NCBI GenBank assembly: GCA_023374045.1
Contig: CM041779.1
Coordinates: forward strand, 294,820,167-294,884,166
Origin: Limonium bicolor
Lineage: Eukaryota; Streptophyta; Magnoliopsida; Caryophyllales; Plumbaginaceae
Direction: 5' to 3'
DNA: 64,000 nt
How positions within the stretch are numbered: position 1 is the stretch's first letter; the number at the start of each line of letters is the position of its first letter. Made by a program: the position numbers and the translations under genes. The notes under the pieces were generated by a model. That model was not told where the DNA came from and did not search any database. It saw nothing but the letters and a program-made list of their open reading frames with translations. Shown here in pieces: positions 1 to 12,978 of this stretch.

Positions 1-478
1 AAAGAAGCATTATATTCTATGAGGTTGCAAAAATTGCCTCAGAATAAAGAAACAATCGAGAGTTTTTCCTTTTGTTTTATTCCTAAATTCCTCATTCTAA
101 ATAAAAAAAATCATGGTTAGGTTCAGAAACCCTTAGAAAATAGGGCTGAATCATGAAAATCATTTATGAGGGTCTTGGCCATATTCAGAAACCCTTGGAA
201 AATAGGGCTGAATATGGAAACAGGAAAAATGAGAGACTACAAATCCCTTGTATAAATAGCCCAAGGGTTTTTGATCGGTTTTGAAATTTTTACTTTATAC
301 CCATTAGTATGTTTTTGATGTTTTAAGGAATTTTAAGTGATACTTGTGAATCAGAGTCAGGTAGTTGGAATTTATTTATCTAATTGCCATTATTAAGGTT
401 ATCTATTCTGTGCACAAGTATTTATTCTTTTCTGATTAAGTTTTGCTCGAGGACTAGCAAAAGGTAAGTGTAGGGCCT
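1..478 (+). mobile_element. 3' end of the internal region of a Tat-type Ty3/gypsy element (partial)
   Basis: No open frame is visible. The segment ends with GCTCGAGGACTAGC followed by a purine-rich tract (AAAAGGTAAGTGTAGGG). That arrangement is familiar just upstream of the 3' LTR in plant Tat/Retand-like elements and would serve as polypurine tract. A 35-bp sequence is present twice (121-155 and 183-217, around CAGAAACCCTTRGAAAATAG). The element is cut by the window start, so its coding part and 5' LTR are not visible. The lineage call rests on the junction motif only. Confidence 0.5.
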
Positions 479-781
479 TGATAAGCCTCAGACTTATCAT
501 ATTATAGTATTTAGAAATATAAGATTATTTATAAAACTAAGGTTAAAATAGCTAGTATTGATGTTATATTATATATAAAGTTTATTATTTATGTTCAGAC
601 TTATGTTTTCTATGTTTTCATGCAAGGAATAAATTCTAATCAAATGATGCCGGGCATGATGCCGGAAGTACGATTCACGGCAGGAGTGAAGCAGCCAGAA
701 GACATGCCGGATGCAATGTCGGGTACCATCCTAGCCAGCACAAGTAAAAAGTTGCCTCGGTTCACCAGAAGTTAGTAGTAC

Positions 782-1065
782 ATGAAGAGGTGTCTTTTGA
801 TGAAGAGGTGTCTCATGATGAAGAGGTGTCTTTTGATGAAGAGGTGTCTTTTGATGAAAAGGTGTCTTTTGGTGAAGAGGTGTCTGTTGAAGAAGAGGTG
901 TCTTTGGGGAAAAGATGTCTTTTGGCGAAAAGGTGTCTCTTGGCAAAAAGGTGTCTTTTGGCGAAAAGGTGTCTTTTGGTGAAAAGGTGTCTTTTGGCGA
1001 AGAGGTTTCTCATGGTGAAAAGGTGTCTCATGGTGAAAAGGTGTCTCATGGTGAAGAGGTGTCTT
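782..1065 (+). repeat. 18-bp tandem repeats, left arm of palindrome
   Basis: About 15 imperfect units of GATGAAGAGGTGTCTTTT (18 bp). Because 18 is a multiple of three, every frame free of stops gives a periodic peptide (for example FDEEVS or MKRCLL). These are repeat artefacts, not genes. Confidence 0.85.
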
Positions 1066-1369
1066 TTAGTTGGAACGATGTCTTTTGGATGGGAAGACAC
1101 TATGGAAAGACATCATTTGATGTTGTGTCTTCCATAACAATACAACTAGGGTAAAAGGTATCTTTTTGCTAAAGACATGTCTTGGAGGTGTGTCTTTATG
1201 GAAATGGAAAGACATCATTTAAGATATGTCTTTCCATAAAGACACACCTCCAAGACATGTCTTTAGCAAAAAGATACCTTTTACCCTAGTTGTATTTGTA
1301 TGGAAGGACACATCATCAAATGATGTCTTTCCATAGTGTCTTCCCATAAAGACATCTTTCCAACTAAAA

Positions 1370-1660
1370 GACACCTCTTCACCATGAGACACCTTTTCAC
1401 CATGAGATAACTTTTCACCATGAGACACCTTTCGCCAAAAGACACCTTTTCACCAAAAGACACCTTTTCGTCAAAAGACACCTTTTTCCCAAGAGACACC
1501 TTTTCGCCAAAAGACACATTTTCACCAAAAGACACCTCTTCACCAACAGACACCTCTTCATCAAAAGACACCTCTTCATCAAAAGACACCTCTTCATCAT
1601 GAGACACCTCTTCATCAAATGGCACATCTTCATCAAAAGACATCTCTTCATGGACTGCTA
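1370..1660 (-). repeat. 18-bp tandem repeats, right arm of palindrome
   Basis: The same 18-bp unit in inverse orientation (AAAAGACACCTCTTCATC). The number and order of variants mirror the left arm, so the two arrays could pair over several hundred bases in a transcript. Confidence 0.85.
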
Positions 1661-1937
1661 ACTTCTGGTGAACCGATGCAACTTTTTACTTGTGCTGGCT
1701 AGGATGGTACCCGACATGTCTTCTGGCTGCTCCACTCATGTCGTGAATCGTACTTCCGGCATCATGTCCGGCATCATTTGATTAGTATTCCTTGCATGAA
1801 AACATAGAAAACATAGGTCTGAACATAAATAATAAACTTTATATATAATATAACATCAATACTAGCTATTTTAACATTAGTTTCATAAATAATCTTATCA
1901 TTCTAACTACTATATATGATAAGTCTGAGGCTTATCA

Positions 1938-2874
1938 TCTACCCGCAATGGTTTTACTACAGAAATCCAAACACGGTTGGAACTTGGAGTTACCCACTAC
2001 AATCTAGGTTAGATGGGTGGATTATAGAACTGTTGTAATAATTTGGACTCAAATGTCATCTTGCAATATGTTATATAACTTAGTTATGATTCAAGATGTT
2101 CAATAAATGACTGTTAAGTTGTTTGAAATATGGATTTGCTTTTTATCCAAGGAAAAAAGATCGCCCCAACACATTCCAACGTATTCTGGATATTTTGGTG
2201 AAAAATAATTGTACTGCATCTAGTAAAAATGAATGACCGTTAAAACTGTTTTAGATGTCAATTTTTTTTCAAGAAAAAATGTGCCCGACGCATTGCAACG
2301 TATTCCAGATAGTTTGGCGGAAAAACAAATTGTACTGCAGTTAGTAAAAATTAGTGAAAATCACTATTCATCTATTAACTTTCTTATGTAATCACAATAG
2401 GATATCAATTAATTTGAAAAAAGCTACACCCATTCTTCATTACATGTTTACATAATGAAAATGATTTAAAATAATTTTGTACTACAGTAATTAGTAATTT
2501 TTTACTGCAAATAGCAACCCCATAACAAAAACAACTAAATGAATCATTGAAAATATTTTATTTGATATATACAACATCTAACATATTTGCTCAGAAGGAC
2601 ATTGTTTACTTTTATTTTTTAAAAGTATATGTTACTCATAATTACTTTATAGATTAATATAATTAGTATTAATTAATTATAATTGATAATTGAATAAGGA
2701 TCATATTTCATATTATATATATATTTTTAATCTTAAAATATTTATGTAAATTATACATTTTTTGAAACAACGATATTGGATTACATGTTGGGAGAGAATG
2801 ATGGAAAAGGAAGGAAAAGGAGTATTATTCCCCATGATTTTAGGGGAATGGGTAAGAAGGGTATTGGGGGTTTT
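1938..2874. other. AT-rich intergenic sequence with a two-copy direct repeat
   Basis: No gene is seen. A roughly 110-bp unit is present twice (about 2131-2240 and 2253-2362). The shared blocks include CATTSCAACGTATTC, ATAKTTTGG, TTGTACTGCA and TAGTAAAAAT. The last 110 bases continue, across the solo LTR, into 19180-19290, so they are the original target sequence of that insertion. Confidence 0.6.
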
Positions 2875-5800
2875 TGAAATACCCCAAACTTAATTATGGT
2901 GATTAAATAACTCTAATATGGTATTTAAGGGCCTAATAGTGCCTAAAGAATTTGGTAAAGAAGATAAATCCAAAAGTAAAGAGAAACGCTTTAAAAGCGA
3001 AAAACGCTAAATTGAGCGTTATGTGACCGTAGGAGGAATACGACCTCTACAAGGGTCTTAGATGAACTTCCAAGGCTTAATAGTGCCTAATTAAAATACG
3101 GGAACAATTCCCGATGAAAATGGATCCAAATAATGTGTTAAAACGCTAATAAAGCTTTAAAGCATGTTTTTCGAGGAAACCTGAAAACGTGAATTTGAGT
3201 GGTCAAATGGACCCGTAAAAATTATAGTTGACTAAATTACTATAATTAAATATTAATGGAAGCTTAATAACCATTAAAATTAGTTAAATGAGAAAATTCC
3301 GGAAAACGGGCCTGGTTAGTGAATAGTGCTAAAACCGGGTAAATTAACGAGTGTTTTCTGTAAAAGACGAAAAAACCCCAGCTCATATACATGTGGGGGC
3401 CGGTTTTATATGGGTATTCAGCACTCCCCTCTCTCAATTTGCAAACTAGCTAATTAGCTAAAAGTAAACAAAAGAGCAAAAAGTGAAAAAGGAACAAATA
3501 CCTTTTCACACTCTCCTCCTCTCATTTTCTTTTCCCCTCACGTACTGCCCTCCTCTCTTCCTACTCTCTCTGCCGATTTCTTCTTCTTCCTCCAGGCAAT
3601 TTCTTCACCCTCCACGCAACTCACATCTCCAAGCTTGCCCAAGCCACATTACGACTCCAAATCAAACAAATTATATTCTTACTCCTCTCATCAAGATCTA
3701 TCTTTCCATCTTTTCAAAATCTTCAAAGGATGAAGTTCATCTCCATGGGTATACCCCATTGGTGAAGAAAATGGCATTGTTATGGAGCTTGGAGTCCCCT
3801 CTCTATTCTAAGGTAAAAATATTCAAGAAAAACTCATTTTTCTTCATCCTTCTAGCTTGGTCGATTTTTCCCCATGTAATGCCTTGTTCTTTCATTTTTG
3901 AGAGCTTCTTTCCAAGCCTTCAATGGTGGTTGGGAGCTTTCTTTGATTCATGACCAAAAGCCCATCTTAGGTTTCAAGGTAATTTTCTTATTTTTGTGCT
4001 TTAAGCACCCCTCCTTGTACCTAGCTTAATTAATAAGTCTAGGAGTAATGTTTAGTGCCTAATTCCCCATTTGAATATTTATTTTGAGGTTGGAAAGTTA
4101 TTAGCCAACTGGCCGATTTTTGATCAAAAGAGAGAGGAGGAGATTGGAAAAGAAGAGGAAATTATGAGCTTAAGGTAAGAAATCCACCTTAATGCTTATT
4201 TTGATTGTTTTAGAACTTGGGAGGGTAATTAAAGGAATGAAACCAAAATTGTGTGCTAGTAGGTTTTGGTTGATATTAGAGAGAATTGTGAACTATTTTG
4301 ATTAAGGGCCTAAGTGCCATTGCATTTGAGATTGGAGCTATATTGTTGATTTGGTGAATTTTGGTTGAGCTTGTGTGCTGGTAGGACCCTTCAGGGTGTG
4401 CATTTTAGGATTGAAAAAGGGTGAGAATTGATGAATTGGGTATGTAAGATTTGTGGGGAAACTATGGCAAATTTTGGTAGAAAAATAAGTGTTTTGGGTG
4501 ACTTTGTAATGGGAGAACTTAGGTGTTCATTTGGTTGAGTAGAGATGTTTGGTAACCTTGGAATGGTAGATGGAGAATGGATTAAAGAAGGATAAAAATC
4601 TGTAGCAAATAGCATGTGAGGATCTTGGAAATGCTAGAAAAGAATTAGTGTGCTTACCTCGGTAATGGAGGATGGACTTGGGATAGATAATGCATTTGTC
4701 TAGGAATGAATTGGAATGGTCAAATGGAGTTTTAGAACAAGATTGTAAACCATTAAGGAGAAGTTGGAAATGCACAAGTGCGCAAGCTGTAACAGTAAGG
4801 ATAGAAATTGGTAGAAATTGAGCAAGGATGTGAGTAAGGATTAAACCAATGATTTGAAGAGGTTTAGAGCATGTTTTAGGGTGTTTAACATGTAGGAAAC
4901 ATGTGGAAAGGTTAGGAAATGATTAGAGGTGAATTAGGGGTTGAAAACTGATGGAAAACTGTAAAATTTGACAGTTCCAGGGTTGGTCCGGGTTTGCAAA
5001 TCGGTACACGAACCCTGACCACCCCAAAAATTGGCAGAAAGTCACCCCAGGGACTGGTCCGGGTTTGTAACAGGTACACAAACCTGGACCTATGCAAAAA
5101 CAAGCCAGAAACTCATTTTCGTGTTTGGTCCGGGTTTGTAACCCCGGACACAAACCCAGACCAGCTAAAAATGTGACAGAATGTGTTTAAGGTGTCCTAA
5201 TGATGGGGAATTGATTGGAGATGGTTTAGATGATGTTTAGGACTTGTTTGGTGACCTATAAAGGTCCTTGGAAGTATAAACAAGGTTGAGAAGTGAATGA
5301 GAAGTTGTGAGTTTGAGAACACATGAACAAAACTAAGAATAACGGGATAACGGGTTAATTACAAGATTAATAGTTTTACATACCGTAGTACCTTAATGTA
5401 ATAGAAACATTTGAATGTTATCAGTGGAACAAGTGTGAACCAAGGACGTAAGGTCACACGGTAATGCTACCCCGGGTGAAAGGTATGATTTTTCTCATGC
5501 CCCGTATGCTAATCGTGTTACACTGATTTGTGTGTTGTGTGCTTGTGTGCCGACCTAATCAAGATAAAAGTATGAAAATGTTCTATTGCTTGATTGTATA
5601 TATTGATGCTTGTTGTGTGTACTAACCTCCCTTGTATGATTGCATGGTCTAACTTAGCGTTGTAGGTCGACCTCTAGTTGTGTAACGATTGGTTAGTGAC
5701 TCGTAGAAAGAGTCATCTCGCAACTAACGAAAATGTGAGAACACACGAAACTATCGATTAAGAATAACGATAACGCAGACCTATGAACTCACTAGTGTGT

Positions 5801-6246
5801 GAGAGAGTGTACGGGACTAGTAAGCTCCCGATAACGGTTAGAGAACCGAAATGAATATCCACAAAATAATTACTAGTGGAGGTATATAAGGAACCTCTAT
5901 TTAGAGGATTGATGAAAAATTCAAAGACATGAACTTTGACAAGTAAAGAATGACAAGGGATCTCCAAACCCCTTAGAAAAATAGTCAACCCACAATGAGA
6001 GGATCTGACTAATGTAAATAATGTCCCGAACATGAGAGTATTCGATACGTTGGGGGAACCTTAAATCTGAGAATACTAGATATTGGTAATTCCCTAAGCT
6101 AGTAGAGGATATCGAGAGAGATACTTCTAGGCTAATCCATGAGATTGTATGATACTCCGAGAGAGGAGTGTGGGGAATTTGAGCAGTTGGGTAAAAATAA
6201 CATTTGAGTAATTGAGGAGCTAAGTGTATAGCTCCGCTTGTATTGG
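2875..6246 (+). mobile_element. Solo LTR of a Tekay-like/LARD family, first part
   Basis: Starts TGAAATACCCCAAACTTAATTA and, after removal of the inserted element at 6247-18138, continues at 18144 and ends GGTGTTACA at 19179. It is flanked by the perfect 5-bp duplication GTTTT (2870-2874 and 19180-19184). The combined length is about 4.4 kb, matching the 4.2-4.5-kb LTRs of the element at 27878-40879, with which it shares its ends and several interior blocks. No internal region or second LTR flanks it, so it is a solo LTR left by LTR-LTR recombination. The 156-codon frame at 3483-3953 is not kept in the related LTRs and is not called as a gene. Confidence 0.88.
4979..5165. repeat. Three GC-rich hairpin repeats inside the solo LTR
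   Basis: Three spaced copies of a unit built on GGTCCGGGTTTG followed by its near inverse (ACAAACCTGGACC). Each can fold on itself. The array is much more GC-rich than its surroundings and sits at the same relative place as the hairpin arrays of the LTRs at 30.4 and 38.9 kb. Confidence 0.75.
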
Positions 6247-8040
6247 TGTGAGCCTCGATTTTTTTTAAACCCTATCCTAGATTGATTAGATTGATTAGGA
6301 TCTAGTCGGGTTTAGGTCCACTAATAACCTAAGTTTAATAACTAAGTCATATAACCATAATTATTAAAACCTAAGTTAGCTCACTGGAACCTATTATGAG
6401 TCGCCTCATAATTTTAACCTAGACCAAATTAGGAAAGGAGAGTTCAGGTTCGGGGCCTTGATATTCGACTTAATTAGGGTTCAATTACTTTCATTACCCA
6501 AGAAGTTGTGTTTACCTCTACTTAGTTTAGTTACGGCTTATTACGAGTCGTTTTAACCTAAGTGCGCGCTTCTGATTTTTTTTATTTTTTAACGTTTTTG
6601 ACAGAAAATTAAAGTGAAATAAAACTACCTAAACTAGGGTTTCGGAGGCAGAATTAGGTCAATTTTAATTATGTCCATAGCCACGGACCCAATGTCCGAG
6701 ACCACGGACCCCGATTGAATTACATGATTACGAAAATAGAACTAAAATAAAAACGCAAACTTGAAAAGTTCGGGGCCACGGATAGGGTGTCCGTGGGCCC
6801 GGACATGTGCTGTTAAAAACCCTAAAATTTGAAAATTTGAAAATTTGGAAAATAAGAAATCCCACCACCGTCTGTGGGTGTCCGTGGTCACGGATAACCA
6901 GTTCGTGGTCCCGGACCATGCGTCCAAGGTCACGGACTACCCACGGACAGTGGGTTTTTGATGGTTCCCAACGGTGTTTTTGGCTCAAAATTTATGTACT
7001 TGTAGCCTGAAAGACGTACAAGATGTTAGTGATTATAAGTTTTCAGTTTGAAGTCGAATTTAATGCAAAACTTAACGAACAAATAATTGGGTAGATGCTT
7101 AAACAAACAGCAACTCAGAAGCTATGAAAGGTTAGTTTGAACCCAATTTCGATATAAGACTGATAAGTCGTAGGGAGTTAGGAAAGTGGAATTCCTACCT
7201 GTTTTACCTTCAGATTTACAAAGATTCTTCACGTCGGGATTCGTCGAGTGCTCCGTTGATGGTAAACCCGAAAGGTTTTCGAACCAAGCTTCTGGTTGTT
7301 GGTTGTTCTTGTGTTCTCCATGTTTTGTGGTGTTTATGTGGGGTTTTGATGATTATTGATGCTTTGGGAATTGGAGAACGAGTTTAGATGGTGATTTCGG
7401 GGGATTTTCGGTATGATCTTGGTGGCCAGGTGTTGAAAAACGTGAGAGAGAGAAGGGAGGCTGCGCTTCTGACTTCCTAGGGTTCTTGAGCTTAAGAGAT
7501 TCTCCTTTGATCAAAGATTTATCCTTTTGTATAGACTTCTTAAAGATAAAGAAAATCTAGTAAAAGTAAGATTTTTTGGAATTTTAATTAAGTGACTTCC
7601 CAAAGGAATTTTGCTGTGAAATTTTAACCACGTGTCAAGGATGGCAATTATGATTTTTATGAAATGGAATCGAATTTTTTAAATGTTAGAATATTTTTAA
7701 ATTCAATTTCTCGTCAGATTCAATCAGAAATTGCTAGAAAATTATTGGAAATTCGAAAAATCAAAATTCCAACGCCATTATGTTTATATGTCATCCTCTA
7801 TCATGGTTAAAATTCAAAGCATTTCAAGTTGATTTGAGCATCTTTAGGAGGAGAGAGACAGCCTATAGGATGTCTTGGGAGCCTTAAAAGTTACGAAATG
7901 CCCTGACAATGACGAAACTGCTCCCAATGCCCCGGAATGCGCCGATCGAGCCAGAATCCCTCATGACTTGATTGAAGCACCTCTCACAACACCAAATCCT
8001 TACAGACCCTAACCAGGGGGTCAAAATTTTGGGTATAACA
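6247..8040 (-). repeat. 3' LTR of the Tat/Ogre-like element
   Basis: On the minus strand it starts TGTTATACCC and ends GAGGCTCACA. It is a close match to 16347-18138, with scattered substitutions and small indels. Around 6670-6960 it holds a GC-rich cluster of inverted CCACGGAC/GTCCGTGG motifs. Confidence 0.9.
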
Positions 8041-8054
8041 GATTTCCCCCCGTC
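8041..8054 (-). other. Polypurine tract of the Tat/Ogre-like element
   Basis: Read on the minus strand this is GACGGGGGGAAATC, ending directly at the LTR start. This is the expected plus-strand primer site for reverse transcription and fixes the element's orientation. Confidence 0.75.
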
Positions 8055-8595
8055 AACTAGACTTTGTAATGAAAGTGAAAGGCTAGTTGATGCTTGAGTG
8101 ATACCCCAAAATTTCAGATTTTTTCCAAGACCCTGCATGTTATCGAAAACTGATAAATTGTGTTGAGCTATTCTAAGGCGCTGACTACCTATAAGTAAAG
8201 TGAAATGAAGTAATGTCAAGCGATTCTAAGGCGTTGACACCTAAAAAGTAAAGATAAAATAATGTCAAGTGATTCTAAGGCGTTGACAACCTAAAATGTG
8301 AAAATTGGGTGGTATGCAAATGCAAGATTGTTGAAATGCTAATAATGATGCTGATGATGCTCGGATGCTTCTGGGGACCAAAAACTCGTGCCAATGCTCC
8401 TGGCTGGACCCAATGTGGACTTATTGCCATCGCCCCCCAAGCTGGTGTGCAGGGATAACTCCTGGTAAAAACCCTAGGGACTTATTGTCTTTGCCCACCA
8501 TTCGTTGATCCCAAAGTAAGCCGACATAACATAGGAGGATTTATTGCCATCACCTCACCAACTTTTCTATCGCCAGGTCTTGTGACGCGCCTGGA
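8055..8595 (-). other. Non-coding 3' internal region of the Tat/Ogre-like element
   Basis: No open frame is supported. At 8168-8300 a roughly 50-bp unit with core ATTCTAAGGCGTTGAC occurs three times in tandem. The rest, around 8380-8590, has no recognisable domain. Confidence 0.5.
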
Positions 8596-11500
8596 TAGCG
8601 TTTTTTCGCTTTTAAAGCATTTTCTCTTTACGTTTGGATTTATTTTCGTTACCAAAATTCTTTAGGCACTATTAGGCCCTTAAATACCATATTAGAGTTA
8701 TTTATCACCATAATTAAGTTTGGGGTATTTCAATCTACCCCCTGAAAGAACTTTGCCCTCAAAGTTGGTGAATCTAATATTGTTACTCACATAGGTACTC
8801 TTATGCTGAGGTTATGACCTCTATATAACCTGACAGACTCTAAATGTCTGACTCAATGTATACACACATCCAAACAGCATGTCACTGCATGCATAGCAAT
8901 CAAAAATATCCATTTCCAACTCTTCATGGGCCCATCCGCAGATAAAGAAGGTACCACCCTCTCCCATGTCGAGGGATCCCTCAGGTACCGTCACGTTTGA
9001 ACACTTACGCTTTCTGGTTCATGGCCGTCATGACATTGGTCACTTACGCTTTCTGGCCCTACGGTCCTTTGGTTCTGATCTAATTCATTTGCACCTCTAG
9101 AGATCCTCAGGCACTATTACTCATACTTACTGCGGGACAACACTATTCCAGTGCCCTTGGAAAAATACAAAACACGCACTACAAACGTCCTACCAGTCAC
9201 TTAGTACCGTTGCTCATCCGTTGTAGTGGTTTCAAAACTAATCATCACTTTCACCGGTTCACAACCAGCCTTACTTCCTTGGTTTCGACCCGATACCAGC
9301 GCCTAGCCATGGGAAGGTCCAACTAGCACCCGTGGGAGCGGTTTCAAAACCGGTCCTCATTCTCGATTTGAAGAAAATCATTTATACTAAATTAGTTGGG
9401 AAATTCATTTTGGAAAACTTCATACAACTCCAAATTCCAATTTGTGATAATTACACCTATTACTAGTGTCATTACTGTGACCACTTATAGGGGCTTCAAG
9501 AGTCCTTCAACCCCAATGTGATCAGCATTAGTGTTGAACTATCCTTCCACCCCAATTTGTGTTCGGTTTCCCTTTATCGCTAGCAAATCAAGTTCCACCT
9601 CCCACCTCAATTCACACAATCAACTAGTCAATCATTATTTCGTTTTCTATCTTCTTAATCTTGCTAGTCATAATCATGCATCAATACATTTTTCAGTTTC
9701 TAGAATTCACTTACTCACTTACTAATCGTCTCATCAATTATTACTACATTATCTCCAACTACTATACTTAAGAAATTCAAAGGTATAATTTCCAATTAAT
9801 TTTATGTCCTCTAATTTATACTCGTCAAATACATCGGTTTCATATCGATTTATACTCATCAAATCTCCCAAACATACTCATTTCTAATACTATTACCAAT
9901 CGGGGTTCTCATTCCCCTGGAGTTTCTCTACTCCTTTCCACTTCTTATCTCCCAAATAACCACAATTACACGGTGAGTGAATACAAATGTTTATGTAACA
10001 TAAGTATCAATCATCAAACAAATTCTTTTGCGCTATGTGCATTGTAGTTATGCACTTATCACGTAAAACTTACACTTCGTGATTTTTGCTCTACCCCCTT
10101 AAAAAGGGATTACAGCCACGTAATCTATCATGTGTCAACATTGGACATTGGTCTAAGGCGTCCAGTCGTTATGGAGTGTTCTAAATTCTATGCAGTCTAT
10201 TATACAATGTTCCTTGATCAAAGGTCCTAACCGTATTACCGGTTAGTCCCTACATCAAGGATTTTCATCGGAGTTTATTTAACTCTCAACCTGGTTCGGT
10301 TCTAGCCTTAGAGGCTTCAAGGTGTTGATAATTAGCCATTAATTCGTTAGGTATATTCAACCTTAGAATTCTGGGCCCACTAGCTTCTGCTGCGCAACCC
10401 TGATAACTTAGGGTTTATTTGCCCTTCTCATTATGCTCAATGTGCTTTATATCACCCTTTTATCCCTTTTTATCTTGGGAATAAGGTTTATCACTCATGC
10501 ATGGTATTTCTCACCGTGCGCGAATTCAATGAGCTTTGGATTTTCAATCCCTCTCTTTGGAAATCAATATACATACTGTTGTATATTATAGTGATCATTC
10601 ACTTGATTCCTCCGACCCAATGTCGGCTGAGGTTGAGCCGCTACTTAGCATGTAGTGCTTCCTCTGTTGTCAATGGTTTCTGAGTTATGCCAGTTCATCT
10701 GGTTTTGTACAAGTGTCATTTTCCCTTGTACGACCTTGCACTTTTTATGCCTTGGTCCTGTAATATTCATAGGTTTCCTTCTGTTTTTATTCCAATGGGA
10801 TTCACCTCGTGCTTCTTTAGCCTTAGGCCGCATGGTTTATTTTAAAGCATCTGCTTAACTGGCTTGTGCCATGTTCGTCGGTGAAAGGAAGGATTTACCA
10901 TGATTTACATTTCCCATATTCCTAGCTATCCCACTAGATCATTAACTGCACAAGTGCAATACCAAAACACTCAGTCCTACAGAGTGCAGAGGCGTAAACC
11001 CTTGGCAGTAAATCTCTTATGCGATTGCAGTCGGAATGAACATTGCTTTCTTTGTGAGGTGCTTCATCACTTGGTGCAGACTCCTGGCTTATTGCTCGGT
11101 CTTTCTACCATCTTTATTCATCAACCCCATATCATTATATGATTATTCACATACATTGGTCGCCTGCTGCGCACCATGTTCTTGCTGATTCTACAGTATC
11201 GGTTTACATGGCATCCGCTTTTGCTAGCTTCAGCTCATACATTTCCACCTTCTATACCATGGTTTACCATTTATACCTTTGAGCTCATTGAGCGTATTTA
11301 CTTTACACTAACCGTTTATGCTTCACGTATTTCTTCTAAACCGATTACTATTCAGTTTTTGTCAATAGTCATCAAAGTTTCCTTCCTTTTCATCGGAACG
11401 ATCGTTGCCCCTAGTATTTTCTTTGATTAATTGCGCAAAAACAAGTCTCACTCTTACAAGGTCAGGGTTTATCTTGATGTGGTGCTTTATATCCTACACT

Positions 11501-11650
11501 CAAAGTGTTTAATGTTTGCACTCGTGCCCTCCTTTTGGACAAAATATCTCAACCACTGAATTTGACATGTTAGATTTACGCATTCAACCTGTTACTTTCA
11601 CATGATTGGATACACAACTACTAAGTCGAAAGTCTTTTAAGCTTATAACG
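8596..11650 (-). mobile_element. Nested fragment of the LARD family (LTR start plus internal region)
   Basis: On the minus strand, 8741 down to 8596 is the first ~145 bp of an LTR starting TGAAATACCCCAAACTT, truncated after an AAAAACGC block. It is preceded (8742-8776) by the AACTTTGAGGGCAAAGTTC and GGGGGTAGAT sequence that also precedes the LTR at 36696. Further right, blocks match the reverse complement of the LARD interior: near 10086 (versus 35430), 10385 (35160), 10925-11005 (34530) and 11160 (34425). The right limit is approximate; no PBS or second LTR was found. No coding sequence is recognised. Confidence 0.65.
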
Positions 11651-12978
11651 TGCCTATGGGGGTGATGAATGACAACAGGACAATGGAGGAATGGTTAGGA
11701 TATGTGGAGCTATAAGGGTGACCAAAGCTGCAACTTGCACAGTCTCTCGGACTTGTCTTCTTTGTCTTGAAGTCGTTTGGCAACTTCGTGATGACTTCGC
11801 TTGTGAGCTTGGGACTTGGGACTTTTAGTTTTTTCCTTACACCTTCTCTCTATCTTCCAATTTTGGATTTCTTTGAGGCTTTTCAGGTTTGCCTTGCTTT
11901 GAATCTCTTTTCCTTCGGGGTTCTTTGTTCCCGGTTTTGAACTTTGAGAGCTGTTTTTGATGTTAGCTCATTTGGATCCTTTGTCACTTTGGAACCATTT
12001 ACGGATCATTTTGTCATGCTGGTAGCAGTTTTGCTTCTTTGGACTTGTGAAGTTGTTGTTCGGAAGTCGGGCTCCTTGCTTCCTTTGGTCACTGGGTCGG
12101 TTATTCATCATTGGCTGGCCTGTTTGTGGAGTTTATAGTGTTGTAAAAGAGACGTATACGAAAAGCTCAGTGGGGGTGCCTAGGGTGTAATGTCAGGGTT
12201 CACAAGCGTTTGGCTTGTGATGCTGTACCTAGGTGCTTCGTCATCCCTAATAGTTGTGCATCCGTTCTTTGTTACTTTTTATAGGTTTAAGCGTAAATTT
12301 ACAAATTATCTCCTTCGGTCGGAGTCATGCCGTTTACCATACCTTTGAATGTCATCTCTCTGGAGTCGTGTAAGAATGACACGCTCTTTCGCTCTTGGTT
12401 TTATCGCTCAAGGCTCTCTCGCGAAGTGTACACTCAGAGACTTTTTGCACGTTTAAACAAAAGAAATAAACATTATCGTTCCTTAACTCAAATTGCCCCC
12501 AGTATTGTTGTGGGGTTTTATAACAAGCCTTTTGAATACCCAGGTTATTTGTGGAGGGTGGTTGTGTGTGTAATGGCGAGTGGTGATGGGGTGATCCTGT
12601 GGATGGGTGATGGGTGATTTTGTGACAGCAAATTTTGGCTTTATGTGTTTGGTGAAATGTTGAGAAAGTGGAGTGGTGAGACACATGAGATGTATATGAT
12701 GAAGGTGGTGTTTGTATGAGGAGCTGTGGTGAGTATATGGACGGAGTGACGAGGTCACTCGTTTTCTTTTTTTTTAAGATAAAGATGTACATTTGACTCG
12801 AGACATACGGACGATGATTTTTCTATGCGCAAAAACTCATGGAATAACACTAAATGCAACTTGCCATAAATGTCAGAGCATAATAACATCAAAAGAAAAC
12901 TCGTGTCAGACAATACGGATAAAAGAAAAGACAGCATTCAAATCATGAAATACATAGAAAAAACATGAAATCCCAAGA
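11651..12978 (-). other. Non-coding internal sequence of the Tat/Ogre-like element
   Basis: No domain is recognised on either strand. The open frames here (longest 146 codons, minus strand, 12352-12792) have a low-complexity Ser/Thr/His-rich composition and no family resemblance. 12980 is where the decayed ORF ends. Confidence 0.4.

Larger units (their letters stand above)
479..1937. mobile_element. LTR-like unit that is one large imperfect palindrome
   Basis: The unit begins TGATAAGCCTCAGACTTATCA and ends with the inverse, so it starts TG and ends CA. Each end is itself a small palindrome. The left arm (about 479-1215) and right arm (about 1226-1937) are reverse complements with scattered differences. 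The arms share the CATGCAAGGAAT segment, the GATGCCGG segment and the tandem repeats, and the centre is near 1220 between TGGAAAGACAT and ATGTCTTTCCA. It directly follows a polypurine-like tract, so I read it as the 3' LTR of the element on its left. A fold-back transposon inserted at this point is the alternative. The TSD cannot be tested because the left end lies outside the window. It encodes no protein; the open frames inside come from 18-bp repeats. Confidence 0.65.

Noticed and set aside
731..1651. Periodic peptides (MKRCLL, FDEEVS, KDTFSP) on both strands
   Set aside because: An 18-bp repeat read in stop-free frames; no start context or family resemblance.
3483..3953. 156-codon frame in the solo LTR (MKKEQIPFHTLLLSF...)
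   Set aside because: Pyrimidine-rich LTR leader; the frame is not maintained in the homologous LTRs at 28.8 and 37.3 kb.
12352..12792. 146-codon minus-strand frame, Ser/Thr/His-rich
   Set aside because: Low-complexity composition, no family resemblance, lies in decayed retroelement interior.
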